From Thermoguttaceae bacterium (lineage in GTDB: Bacteria > Planctomycetota > Planctomycetia > Pirellulales > Thermoguttaceae), in assembly GCA_017407125.1 (NCBI GenBank), contig JAFQXE010000044.1, positions 31,540 through 95,539 of the forward strand: a DNA stretch of 64,000 bases. Reading direction: 5' to 3'. Within the stretch, counting starts at the first letter, position 1; every line of letters starts with the position of its first letter. Both the position numbers and the translations under genes were made by a program. Under the pieces are notes generated by a model, which was not told the origin of the DNA, did no database searches, and saw only the letters and a list, made by a program, of their open reading frames with translations. This document shows, one piece after another, positions 26,207-33,761 of this stretch.

Positions 26207-26480
26207 ATGAAAGGCGGTAATGAAGTGACCAACGGGAGCGGAATTACGCAGTTCGCCGAAGGCGAACCGAAACTTCGGAAGCGTACATACCAAACGACGA
26301 AGCCGAAAATCTTACTGGATCGCGGATAAAATCCGCCGAAGATATTTAAGCCGCAAAGAACGCAAAGAACGCAAAGAATGAATTGGCGTAACGCTTGCGG
26401 CGGAAGCCTCCAAAAATCTATAGAACGTGGAATGCCCCTCCGCCCCGTTGGTTCGCGGGCGTATCGCCCGCAAAAGAAAA
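26207..26480. repeat. Inverted-repeat arm, nonamer run and dispersed segment upstream of Sel1 genes
   Basis: 26207-26275 copies the arm seen at 19583-19650. 26349-26380 is a nonamer run (CGCAAAGAA units), the reverse complement of the CTTTGTGTT run at 28968-28990. 26386-26475 matches 54371-54455 in the same orientation (shared GCTTGCGGCGGAAGC and GAATGCCCCTCCGCCCCG). Together they form the left boundary of the Sel1 gene pair. Confidence 0.7.
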
Positions 26481-26519
26481 ATTTCGGTCTTTCAATTCGT
26501 GAAAATATTTTCACCTCGC

Positions 26520-26547
26520 TTGAATTTCTCAGGAATTCTATTATACT
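26520..26547 (+). promoter_or_regulatory. Promoter of the first Sel1 lipoprotein gene
   Basis: TTGAAT (26520-26525) and TATACT (26542-26547) with 16-base spacing. A perfect palindrome TGAAAATATTTTCA (26500-26513) lies just upstream. The whole promoter-leader block is duplicated before the second gene. Confidence 0.6.
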
Positions 26548-26601
26548 TTTCAATAGACATAGAAAAAATCTCTCCCTTGCCCTAATATCATAGGAGTTCC
26601 A

Positions 26602-27306
26602 ATGAACATGACACGTTTTTCCAAAATCTTCGCTCTAACGATTACGTTGCTCTTTGTTGTCGTTTTAACGTCGTGCTCTCCAAATGCTGATAAGAAAGAC
26701 GAGACTGTCCAAAAAGCAGAATCGCTTTTTGAACAAGGTTGTAACTATCATGACGGCATTGGCGTTCCTGTTAATAAGCTGAAAGCTATAGATTGTTGGC
26801 AAAAAGCGGCTGAATTGGGACTTGCAGAGGCTCAATACAATCTGGCTATTTGCTATGAAAAAGGCAAAGGCGTTGACAAAGACATCGCAGAAGCAGTAAG
26901 ATGGTATCGTAAAGCGGCAGAACAAGGAAATGCTGAAGCTCAATACTGCCTGGGTGATTGCTATTATGAAGGCGAAGGTGTTGAAAAAGATTTGGAAGAG
27001 GCTGTAAAATGGTATCGTAAGGCGGCGGAACAAGGAAATGCTGATGCTCAATGCGATCTTGCTATTTGTTATTATCACGGTATCGGTGTTATGTATGATA
27101 AATCAGAAGCTGTAAAATTGTGGCAAAAAGCAGCGGAACAAGGGCTTCCGATGGCACAATTTACACTTGGTATAAGATATTATAGTGGCGATGGAATTTC
27201 TAAAGATAAATCAGAAGCGATAAAATGGTTCCGCAAGGCGGCGGAGCAAGGAGACGAAGACGCTATTGAAGTTCTTAAAGAACTTGGCGAATGGAACGAA
27301 GATTGA
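26602..27306 (+). CDS. Sel1-repeat lipoprotein, short paralog
   Basis: The 234-residue protein has a lipoprotein signal peptide ending in the lipobox LTSC (Cys25), so it should be membrane-anchored. It then has about five Sel1-like (TPR-related) repeats of 36 residues with the consensus EAVKWYRKAAEQGNAEAQ. Sel1 repeats mediate protein-protein contacts; in bacteria they often act in envelope or host interaction. It ends with FRKAAEQGDEDAI and GEWNED, shared with the next gene. A clear AGGAGTT ribosome-binding site precedes the ATG. It is more AT-rich than housekeeping genes nearby and lies between inverted repeats. Confidence 0.9.
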   Translation: MNMTRFSKIFALTITLLFVVVLTSCSPNADKKDETVQKAESLFEQGCNYHDGIGVPVNKLKAIDCWQKAAELGLAEAQYNLAICYEKGKGVDKDIAEAVRWYRKAAEQGNAEAQYCLGDCYYEGEGVEKDLEEAVKWYRKAAEQGNADAQCDLAICYYHGIGVMYDKSEAVKLWQKAAEQGLPMAQFTLGIRYYSGDGISKDKSEAIKWFRKAAEQGDEDAIEVLKELGEWNED

Positions 27307-27309
27307 CGC

Positions 27310-27411
27310 AAAGTGTAATTCTGTTCGCTAACGCTCGCACCCACGGGTTTACACCTGCGGCTCGCCAAAGCGTAACTCTCGATGTTCGCTCCGTTACCGC
27401 CTTCCATTACT
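27310..27411. repeat. Reversed arm between the two Sel1 genes
   Basis: The segment contains CACCCACGGGTTTACACC, GGCTCGCCAAAGCGTAA and CGCTCCGTTACCGCCTTCC, the reverse complement of the 26207-26275 arm. It starts 4 bases after the stop of the first Sel1 gene. Confidence 0.7.
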
Positions 27412-27445
27412 TTGCGAACTTTGCGTGAAAATATTTTCACCCCAC

Positions 27446-27473
27446 TTGCATTTCGAAGGAATTCTATTATACT
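27446..27473 (+). promoter_or_regulatory. Promoter of the second Sel1 lipoprotein gene
   Basis: TTGCAT (27446-27451) and TATACT (27468-27473) with 16-base spacing. The same TGAAAATATTTTCA palindrome precedes it at 27426-27439. Sequence from the palindrome to the ATG is nearly identical to that of the first gene. Confidence 0.6.
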
Positions 27474-27526
27474 TTTCAATAGACATAGAAAAATCTTTCC
27501 CATACCCCAATATCATAGGAGTTCCA

Positions 27527-28630
27527 ATGAACATGACATTAACGTCTATAATCTGCTTTATAACGATAGCGTTGTTATCCGTTGTTGTTTTTACGTCATG
27601 TTCTTCAAAAAATGAAAAGAAAGACGAGACTGTCCAAAAAGCAGAATCGGCAAATGAGGACGTTCCAGACGCTGAAACGATAAATGAATGGCGCCAAGCG
27701 GCTGAACAAGGAGACGCAAAAGCTCAATTCAATCTTGGCATTTACTATTCGAAAGGCGATGGTGTTGATAAGAATATGTCAGAAGCCGTAAAATGGTACC
27801 GCAAAGCGGCTGAGCAAGGATTTGCAGAGGCTCAATTCAATCTTGGCATTTGCTATTTTGTAGGCAACGGTGTTGAAAAGAATATGTCAGAAGCTGTGAA
27901 ATGGTACCGTCAGGCGGCTGAGCAAGGAATTGCAAAAGCTCAATTCAATCTTGGTATTTACTATTCGAAAGGCGATGGTGTTGATAAGAATATGTCAGAA
28001 GCCGTAAAATGGTACCGCAAGGCGGCGGAGCAAGGATTTGCAGAGGCTCAATATAGTCTTGGCGTTTGCTATTTTGAAGGTAACGGCGTTGATATAGATA
28101 TGGTAGAAGCTGTAAAATGGTTCCGCAAAGCGGCGGAGCAAGAGTATGCAAGGGCTCAAAATTTTCTGGGTGCATGCTATGGTAATGGCGATGGCGTTAA
28201 CAAAGATTTGAATGAAGCGATAAAATGGATTCGCAAAGCTGCTGAACAAGGATACGCACCGGCGCAAGTCAATTTGGGATTGTGTTATTTCGACTGCAGG
28301 GGCGTTAATAAAGATATGACAGAAGCGGTTAAATGGTTCCGCAAAGCGGCAGAACAAGGGTATGCTGAAGCGCAATACCATCTGGGTTGTATGTATTATA
28401 GTGGCGAGGGCGTTAAACAAGATAGAATGGAAGCTGTAACATGGATCCGTAAATCGGCAGAACAAGGTTTTGCACCGGCGCAATACAATCTGGGCGCTTC
28501 CTATAATAACGGCGAAGGGGTTTCTGAAGACAAGAAAGAAGCGATAAAATGGTTCCGCAAGGCTGCGGAGCAAGGAGATGAAGACGCTATTGACGCTCTT
28601 ATAGATATGGGCGAATGGAATGACGATTGA
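27527..28630 (+). CDS. Sel1-repeat lipoprotein, long paralog
   Basis: The start at 27527 matches the duplicated leader (AGGAGTTCC then ATG) and gives a lipobox FTSC about residue 23; an in-frame ATG at 27425 lies in the promoter and is rejected. The mature part contains eight 36-residue Sel1 repeats plus a partial one. The segments from 27716 and from 27932 are almost identical over at least 85 bases, so a two-repeat unit of 216 bases was duplicated recently. It shares signal peptide, linker (KKDETVQKAES) and C-terminus with the upstream gene, showing tandem gene duplication. Likely a surface or periplasmic scaffold; binding partner unknown. Confidence 0.9.
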   Translation: MNMTLTSIICFITIALLSVVVFTSCSSKNEKKDETVQKAESANEDVPDAETINEWRQAAEQGDAKAQFNLGIYYSKGDGVDKNMSEAVKWYRKAAEQGFAEAQFNLGICYFVGNGVEKNMSEAVKWYRQAAEQGIAKAQFNLGIYYSKGDGVDKNMSEAVKWYRKAAEQGFAEAQYSLGVCYFEGNGVDIDMVEAVKWFRKAAEQEYARAQNFLGACYGNGDGVNKDLNEAIKWIRKAAEQGYAPAQVNLGLCYFDCRGVNKDMTEAVKWFRKAAEQGYAEAQYHLGCMYYSGEGVKQDRMEAVTWIRKSAEQGFAPAQYNLGASYNNGEGVSEDKKEAIKWFRKAAEQGDEDAIDALIDMGEWNDD

Positions 28631-28680
28631 CGAAAGCCATCAAAGAAAAAATGCCTTTTTGAATTCGCAGAATAGAAACA

Positions 28681-28990
28681 AATTATGCGGCTGACACAGC
28701 CGCGATCCAGCGGGACGAAGGGGCTTTGGCTGCGAAAGAGATTTTTCTTGTATCGGCAAAGGCGCCCGAGACAGGCGCCATCCAGGGGGCGTTTTCGGCT
28801 TCGTCGTTTTGGTATGCACGCTTCGGGCGTTTTGTTCGCCGTTACGTTCGCTTCGCTCACACCCACGGGTTCACACCCGTGGCTCGCCTAAGCGTAATTC
28901 CGTTCGCTACGTTATTATTCCGGGGGCTTACGCACCCCGGCTCGCCAACCGCCTTCCATTTCTTTGTGTTCTTTGTGTTCTATGTGGTTA
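28681..28990. repeat. Composite repeat of tagged hairpins downstream of Sel1 genes
   Basis: It parallels 3186-3515: GCGGCTG/CAGCCGC then GATCC, GGCGCC-type hairpin then ATCC, CCACGGGTTCACACCCGTGG then CTCGCC, CCGGGGGCTTACGCACCCCGG then CTCGCC. It ends with ACCGCCTTCC and a CTTTGTGTT nonamer run. Another GCGGCAG/CTGCCGC hairpin follows at about 29005. Open frames across it are judged spurious. Confidence 0.7.
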
Positions 28991-29117
28991 AAAGCTTTCT
29001 TCGGCGGCAGGGGACTGCCGCGATCCGGGCTTATCGCAGTTGGTCAGCGGGTCATTGGACAAGGCGGCGCCTAAGGGCGCCGCACTCCCCGACGCTAACG
29101 CGCCATCTCGCCGCCAT

Positions 29118-29157
29118 CTCCTCCCTCCTCACTCCTAACTCCTAACTTCTTTCTAAC
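29118..29157. repeat. ACTCCTN heptad run before the nan promoter
   Basis: Units CTCCTCACTCCTAACTCCTAAC form a single run, followed within 45 bases by the promoter of the sialic-acid operon. Confidence 0.7.
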
Positions 29158-29199
29158 ATCGACTTTCTAAAATAACGCCAAAAATTTCGTTCCTCCCAC

Positions 29200-29228
29200 T
29201 TGACCCGGACTTTTCTATCGGATACAAT
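29200..29228 (+). promoter_or_regulatory. Promoter of the sialic-acid operon
   Basis: TTGACC (29200-29205) and TACAAT (29223-29228) are spaced by 17 bases. The expected transcript start, about 29235, lies only a few bases before the ATG at 29238, so the mRNA may be leaderless. Confidence 0.65.
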
Positions 29229-29237
29229 AAGGGTATT

Positions 29238-29768
29238 ATGAAACAGATTCAAATCAATAATACTACTGTCGAGGCGGTTAAGGGCGATATTGTCAAGCAG
29301 GAAATTGACGCGATTGTCAACGCAGCCAATTCGCATTTAATGGGCGGCGGAGGCGTCGACGGCGCGATTCACGCTGCCGGCGGGCCGGAAATCATGGCGG
29401 ATACAGACCGGCGCTATCCGGCGGGATGCCTGACGGGTTCCGCGGTGGCGTCGACGGCGGGACGGCTGAAGGCGAAATGCGTTATTCACGCGGTCGCGCC
29501 CAGGTACTCGTCTAATCCCGTCTGCGCGGAACTGCTCTATAAGGCGTATTATAATTCGCTCATCGTCGCGGTCAGGAACGATTGTACAAGCGTCGCGTTT
29601 CCGTCTTTGGGAACGGGAGCGTATCGCTATCCGCTGGACGAAGCCGCGCCGATCGCCCTGAAAGCCGTTCGAGACTTTCTCCAGAAACACGACTCGATTA
29701 CCCTGATTCGTTTCGTCCTGTTTGACGATGCGACCCTTTCCGCTTTTGAAAAAGAACTGACTCAATGA
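29238..29768 (+). CDS. Macrodomain ADP-ribose / O-acetyl-ADP-ribose hydrolase
   Basis: The 176-residue protein is a stand-alone macrodomain of the YmdB/MacroD type. Signature parts are GDIVKQEIDAIVNAANSHL (the catalytic-loop asparagines), GGGGVDGAIHAAGG, and the phosphate loop PSLGTGAYRYP. Such enzymes remove ADP-ribose from proteins or deacetylate O-acetyl-ADP-ribose. Its stop codon overlaps the start of the symporter fusion by four bases (ATGA), so the two are translationally coupled; the link to sialic-acid use is unexpected and may concern deacetylation of O-acetyl groups, which is inference. Confidence 0.93.
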   Translation: MKQIQINNTTVEAVKGDIVKQEIDAIVNAANSHLMGGGGVDGAIHAAGGPEIMADTDRRYPAGCLTGSAVASTAGRLKAKCVIHAVAPRYSSNPVCAELLYKAYYNSLIVAVRNDCTSVAFPSLGTGAYRYPLDEAAPIALKAVRDFLQKHDSITLIRFVLFDDATLSAFEKELTQ

Positions 29769-32500
29769 ACATTCGACGACTAATTTTTACGGCGGCGTTG
29801 ACCGCGATTGCATTTGTTACATCCTTTTCAGCGCAGGCGCAGGAGAACAACTCTGCTCTGCAATGGACGACTCAGCAAGGCGTCCTTCCCGAAGCGGTTG
29901 CGCGCCCGTTCTATGGCGTTGTCGGCAAGGCGAACGCCGCGCCCGGAGACGTTCAGAAGGTCGCTTTGATTATGGGCGGCTCGTATTTTGACGCTCCCGT
30001 TGCAGACGGCGGGAAGAAACAGTATTCTCGAGCCGTTTCCCAGCTCGTTCAGGAATCGGCAGACGGTAAAACCGTTTGGAAAGCGAAGCCGGTTAAAGTT
30101 CTGGTCGACGGCAAGGAATCGCCCGATGGACTTCCGGAACCGATTGCAGAAGGCGTTACAGTCGCGTTCGATTCGTACTTGCTGCTTTGCGGCGGAGCGA
30201 ACGAAAACGGGGAATCGACAAAAGTCTGGAAAGCGGAATACAACGCTCAAACCAGTTCTGTCGAGCTGACGTCCATGCCGGATCTGCCCGCCCCGTGTTC
30301 AATGGGGTGCGGCGGCGCGATTGGGAAGGTTGCCTACGTCTTCGCCAGCGGGAAACTGTTTGCTCTGGACAACAAGAAATGGGTTGAGCTGGACGGCATT
30401 CCGGACGACGTTCAAAATGGCGTCGTTCGCTCTCAGCCGGCGGGCGCGATTCGCGTTTCCAATCACGATGTAACAGCTCTGTTTGTTTTCGGCGGGTACG
30501 ATAAAGCCGAAGGCGCGAACGGAAAGCCGCTCTACGACGTCTGGAAGATGCAGCCGATTCGCGACGACGCAGGCGTGCTGAAATCCAAATGGACGCGTCT
30601 GGCAGACTTGGAATACAAGGGCGAACGCTTTTGCTCAATCGGGTCGACGGCAGTCGTGGTCGGCGCGCAGTCGATTCTCCTTGTCGGCGGCGTCAACGCG
30701 GACGTCTGGACGGAAGTCAGCGAAAAGCTCAATACGCTTACCGGGGAAGAGAAAGACGCCTATATGACGGAATATTACGCCAGAACGCCGGAGTCGTTCA
30801 ACTGGGAAAAGAGAATGTTCGTCTACCATACGGTAATCGAAGAGGGAACGTTCTTTGAAAAAGGAAATGTAACAATTCCCACGCCAGTCTGCGGCGCGGC
30901 GGTAATGAACTTCAACAATCAGCTTCTCATCGTTGGCGGGGAAGTCAAACCGGCGCAAAGATGGAAGGGATTGCAGGTTCTCAATCTGGCTCTTAACCGT
31001 TCGTTTGGAACGGTGAACTGGATTGTCTTTTTGACGTACCTGGGCTTGATGCTTCCCTTTGGGTACTTCTTCATGCGGAAGAACAAGGGCATCGATGACT
31101 ACTGCAAAGGCGGCGGTCGAATTCCGTGGTGGGTCAACGGCGTTGCGATTTTTGCTGCGATGCTGTCGTCGATTACGTTCATGACCGTGCCCGCCATGAC
31201 GTTTAGCTCGTCCTGGCGGCTGTACCCGATGACGATTGCGATTTTCATTCTCGTTCCGATTGTCATCTATCTGTACTTGCCGTTCTATCGGAGACTGAAA
31301 ATTACGTCCGCTTACGAGTACCTGGAAAAGCGGTTTAACGTTTTCTCCCGGGTCTTCGCGTCGGCGGCGTTTATTATATTTATGGTTGTCCGGTCAGCGA
31401 TTGTCGTTTATCTGCCGGCGCTGGCGCTGTCGGTAATTATCGGCATGAACCTGTTCGCGTCTATCATTCTGGTGGGGACTGTAACAGTCATTTACTCGAC
31501 CATCGGCGGCGTGAGCGCGGTTATCTGGTCAGAGTTCATTCAGGCGGTTGTGCTGGTCGGCGGCGCGCTGATTGCCGTCGCTTTGCTGATTATGGGAACC
31601 GATGGCGGCGCGTCAGGCGTGATTCAGATGGCTCTTGCCAACGATAAATTCCATCCGTTTGACTTCAGCTGGTCCTGGGTGGAACCCGTCTTTTGGGTAA
31701 CGTTCATCGGCGGGATTGTAACAAACCTCAGCTCGTACACGTCCGATCAGACGATTGTTCAGAAGTACATGACCACCAAAGACGAAAAGGCGGCGGCTCA
31801 TTCGATCTGGTTTAACGGGATTCTGTCGGTGATTTGCTCGACCCTGTTCTACTTTATCGGCACGACGCTTTATGCGTACTATAAATCCAACGCCGCTTTG
31901 TTTGACTGGTCGCTGTACCAAAACGACGCGGTGTTTCCCACGTACATCGTTTCGAGCCTGCCGACAGGCGTTTCCGGGCTGTTGATTGCCGCCATTTTCG
32001 CCGCGGCTATGTCGACCCTGTCCGCCAACTTCAATTCCGCGTCTACGGCGTTCGTGTCCGACTTCTACTGCCGGTTCATTCGCAACGATCAAGCCGCAGC
32101 GTTCAAAGTCGCCAAATGGGCGTCGTTCATTTCCGGCACGGCGGCGATTGCCTTCGCGTTGCTCATTGCTACGATTGACATCAAATCGCTGTTTATGGAA
32201 TTCCAAAAAGTCATCGGGATTCTCACCAGCGGCCTGGCGGGCTTGTTCGTCATGGGATTGTTTATCCCGAGAATCAACGGGGCAGGCGCGGTTGCCGGAT
32301 TGGCGGCGTCGTACGTTGTCAACATCGTTTTGATTTACACGAATATCATACCCGTCAAACCGCACTTCCTGCTCTACAGCGTTGCTGGACTGCTGGCGTG
32401 CGTTGTCGTCGGATACGTCGTTTCCCTCTTTACCGGCAAACCGACCATGGAACAACTGGACGGTTTGACGATGAAATACATGCCCAAAGAGGTAGATTAA
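29765..32500 (+). CDS. Fusion of kelch-type sialate mutarotase and sodium:solute symporter
   Basis: The 911-residue protein begins with a signal peptide (MNIRRLIFTAALTAIAFVTS, cleavage near AQAQ). Residues about 30-405 form a kelch beta-propeller related to N-acetylneuraminate mutarotase (NanM); blades show LIVGG/LLCGG motifs such as SILLVGGVNAD and QLLIVGGEVK. Residues about 415-900 are a sodium:solute symporter with some 13 membrane helices (from WIVFLTYLGLMLPFGYFF). The arrangement would open or epimerise sialic acid outside the membrane and pass it to the transporter. Neighbouring nanA supports sialic acid as substrate; other N-acyl sugars cannot be excluded. Confidence 0.9.
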   Translation: MNIRRLIFTAALTAIAFVTSFSAQAQENNSALQWTTQQGVLPEAVARPFYGVVGKANAAPGDVQKVALIMGGSYFDAPVADGGKKQYSRAVSQLVQESADGKTVWKAKPVKVLVDGKESPDGLPEPIAEGVTVAFDSYLLLCGGANENGESTKVWKAEYNAQTSSVELTSMPDLPAPCSMGCGGAIGKVAYVFASGKLFALDNKKWVELDGIPDDVQNGVVRSQPAGAIRVSNHDVTALFVFGGYDKAEGANGKPLYDVWKMQPIRDDAGVLKSKWTRLADLEYKGERFCSIGSTAVVVGAQSILLVGGVNADVWTEVSEKLNTLTGEEKDAYMTEYYARTPESFNWEKRMFVYHTVIEEGTFFEKGNVTIPTPVCGAAVMNFNNQLLIVGGEVKPAQRWKGLQVLNLALNRSFGTVNWIVFLTYLGLMLPFGYFFMRKNKGIDDYCKGGGRIPWWVNGVAIFAAMLSSITFMTVPAMTFSSSWRLYPMTIAIFILVPIVIYLYLPFYRRLKITSAYEYLEKRFNVFSRVFASAAFIIFMVVRSAIVVYLPALALSVIIGMNLFASIILVGTVTVIYSTIGGVSAVIWSEFIQAVVLVGGALIAVALLIMGTDGGASGVIQMALANDKFHPFDFSWSWVEPVFWVTFIGGIVTNLSSYTSDQTIVQKYMTTKDEKAAAHSIWFNGILSVICSTLFYFIGTTLYAYYKSNAALFDWSLYQNDAVFPTYIVSSLPTGVSGLLIAAIFAAAMSTLSANFNSASTAFVSDFYCRFIRNDQAAAFKVAKWASFISGTAAIAFALLIATIDIKSLFMEFQKVIGILTSGLAGLFVMGLFIPRINGAGAVAGLAASYVVNIVLIYTNIIPVKPHFLLYSVAGLLACVVVGYVVSLFTGKPTMEQLDGLTMKYMPKEVD

Positions 32501-32548
32501 AGATTGTAAATGAATAGAGCTTATCCTGTGATTCCGTACCTGTTGTTG

Positions 32549-32665
32549 TGAGATAGCTTCTAGCCCCTAGCTACTAGCTATTAGCTTGATAAACCTGATT
32601 CGTGCGTTATAGCAAGAAGCAGGAATAACCAGGCTAGCAGCTAGGAGCTAGCAGCTAGCAGCTTC
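32549..32665. repeat. TAGCTNN heptad inverted repeat, second copy of the 25166 element
   Basis: It shares not only arms but also the centre (TTGATAAACCTGATTCGTGC) with 25166-25277. It lies between the symporter gene and nanA and could form a long hairpin in the polycistronic mRNA. Confidence 0.85.
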
Positions 32666-32717
32666 TCCGCAGGCGCGGACTTTCCAGAAAAAACACTTTT
32701 ACCAAGGAGATTTCAAT

Positions 32718-33611
32718 ATGAACAAATTATCGGGACTTATTGCAGCGACGCATACGGCGTTTAACGCCGACGGGAGCGTCAATTACAGCGTTATCGGTCA
32801 GCAGGCGGAACTGCTTCAGCGTCAGGGCGTCATGGGCGTCTATATTTGCGGAACGACCGGCGAGGGCATTTCCTGTTCCGTCGACGAACGCAAAGCCGTC
32901 ATGGACGAATGGGTGAAAGCCGCGAAGGGAAAACTGACGATTATCGCTCACGTCGGCGCGCTGGCTCTGACGGACGTTCAGAATCTGGCGGCGTACGCCC
33001 AGAAGATCGGGTGTGACGCCTTGAGCGTCGTCCCCGCCAACTACTTCAAGCCGGGCAATGTCGAAACGCTGGTTGACTATTGCTGCGAAGCTCTCAAGAC
33101 CGCTCCCGACCTCCCGTTCTACTATTATCATACCGGCATGTCGGGAATCAACCTGTCGATGGTCAAGTTCCTCGAATGCGCCGACAAACGTCTTCCCCAG
33201 CTGGCGGGAATCAAGTTCAACAGCGTTGACCTGTACGAGTACCAAAACTGTCTGGCGGCTGTCGATGGGAAATACGACATCACCTTTGGCGTCGACGAGT
33301 TCTTTGCCGGCGCGGTCGTCCTCGGCGCAAAGTCCGCAATCGGAAGCACGTACAACTACATGGCTCCAACGTATCTGAAAATCGTCCGCGACTTGAAAGC
33401 CGGCGACTTCGACGCGGTTCAGAAATCCATGCGTAAAGTCTGCCAGGTCGTTGACATCCTCGTTCAGTACGGCGGCGTTGCTGCGGGCAAAGTCATGATG
33501 TCCGCTCACGGCTTGGACATGGGCGACGTCCGACTCCCGCTCAAGTCCATTTCCCCGGAAGGAAAGAAGGACATTTTGTCACGAATCGAAGCGCTTGGAG
33601 TGATTGAGTAA
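32718..33611 (+). CDS. nanA: NanA, N-acetylneuraminate lyase
   Basis: The 297-residue class I aldolase cleaves N-acetylneuraminate to N-acetylmannosamine and pyruvate. Family motifs: GTTGEGISCSVDER (pyruvate carboxylate site), FYYYHTG (catalytic tyrosine) and the Schiff-base lysine in AGIKFNSVD. The combination YYYHTG and downstream GVDEFFAGAV fits sialate lyases better than dihydrodipicolinate synthases. A strong AAGGAGATTT ribosome-binding site is present. Heptad repeats begin right at the TAA stop (GAGTAATTAGTAATT). Confidence 0.93.
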   Translation: MNKLSGLIAATHTAFNADGSVNYSVIGQQAELLQRQGVMGVYICGTTGEGISCSVDERKAVMDEWVKAAKGKLTIIAHVGALALTDVQNLAAYAQKIGCDALSVVPANYFKPGNVETLVDYCCEALKTAPDLPFYYYHTGMSGINLSMVKFLECADKRLPQLAGIKFNSVDLYEYQNCLAAVDGKYDITFGVDEFFAGAVVLGAKSAIGSTYNYMAPTYLKIVRDLKAGDFDAVQKSMRKVCQVVDILVQYGGVAAGKVMMSAHGLDMGDVRLPLKSISPEGKKDILSRIEALGVIE

Positions 33612-33761
33612 TTAGTAATTAGTGATTAGTAATTAGTAATTACGCAAAGCGCTCAACGGTGGTAAGCGGCGATACGGAGCGGCGATTGATTTTTCTCGCA
33701 ACTCGCCACTCGCAACTCGCAACTTACCACTCCCTATTCCCTACTCCCTATTCCCTAAACC
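33609..33761. repeat. Three heptad families in the nanA-epimerase gap
   Basis: TAATTAG units (33610-33645), then GCAACTC units (33695-33725), then CTACTCC/CTATTCC units running to the base before the next ATG at 33762. No ribosome-binding site other than repeat sequence. Confidence 0.8.

Noticed and set aside
26207..28990. Insertion sequence or composite transposon
   Set aside because: Inverted repeats are present but there is no transposase frame and no visible target-site duplication.
28726..29145. 139-codon frame downstream of the Sel1 genes
   Set aside because: It is encoded by the composite hairpin repeat, and overlapping frames of similar length occur in the equivalent copy at 3186-3515.
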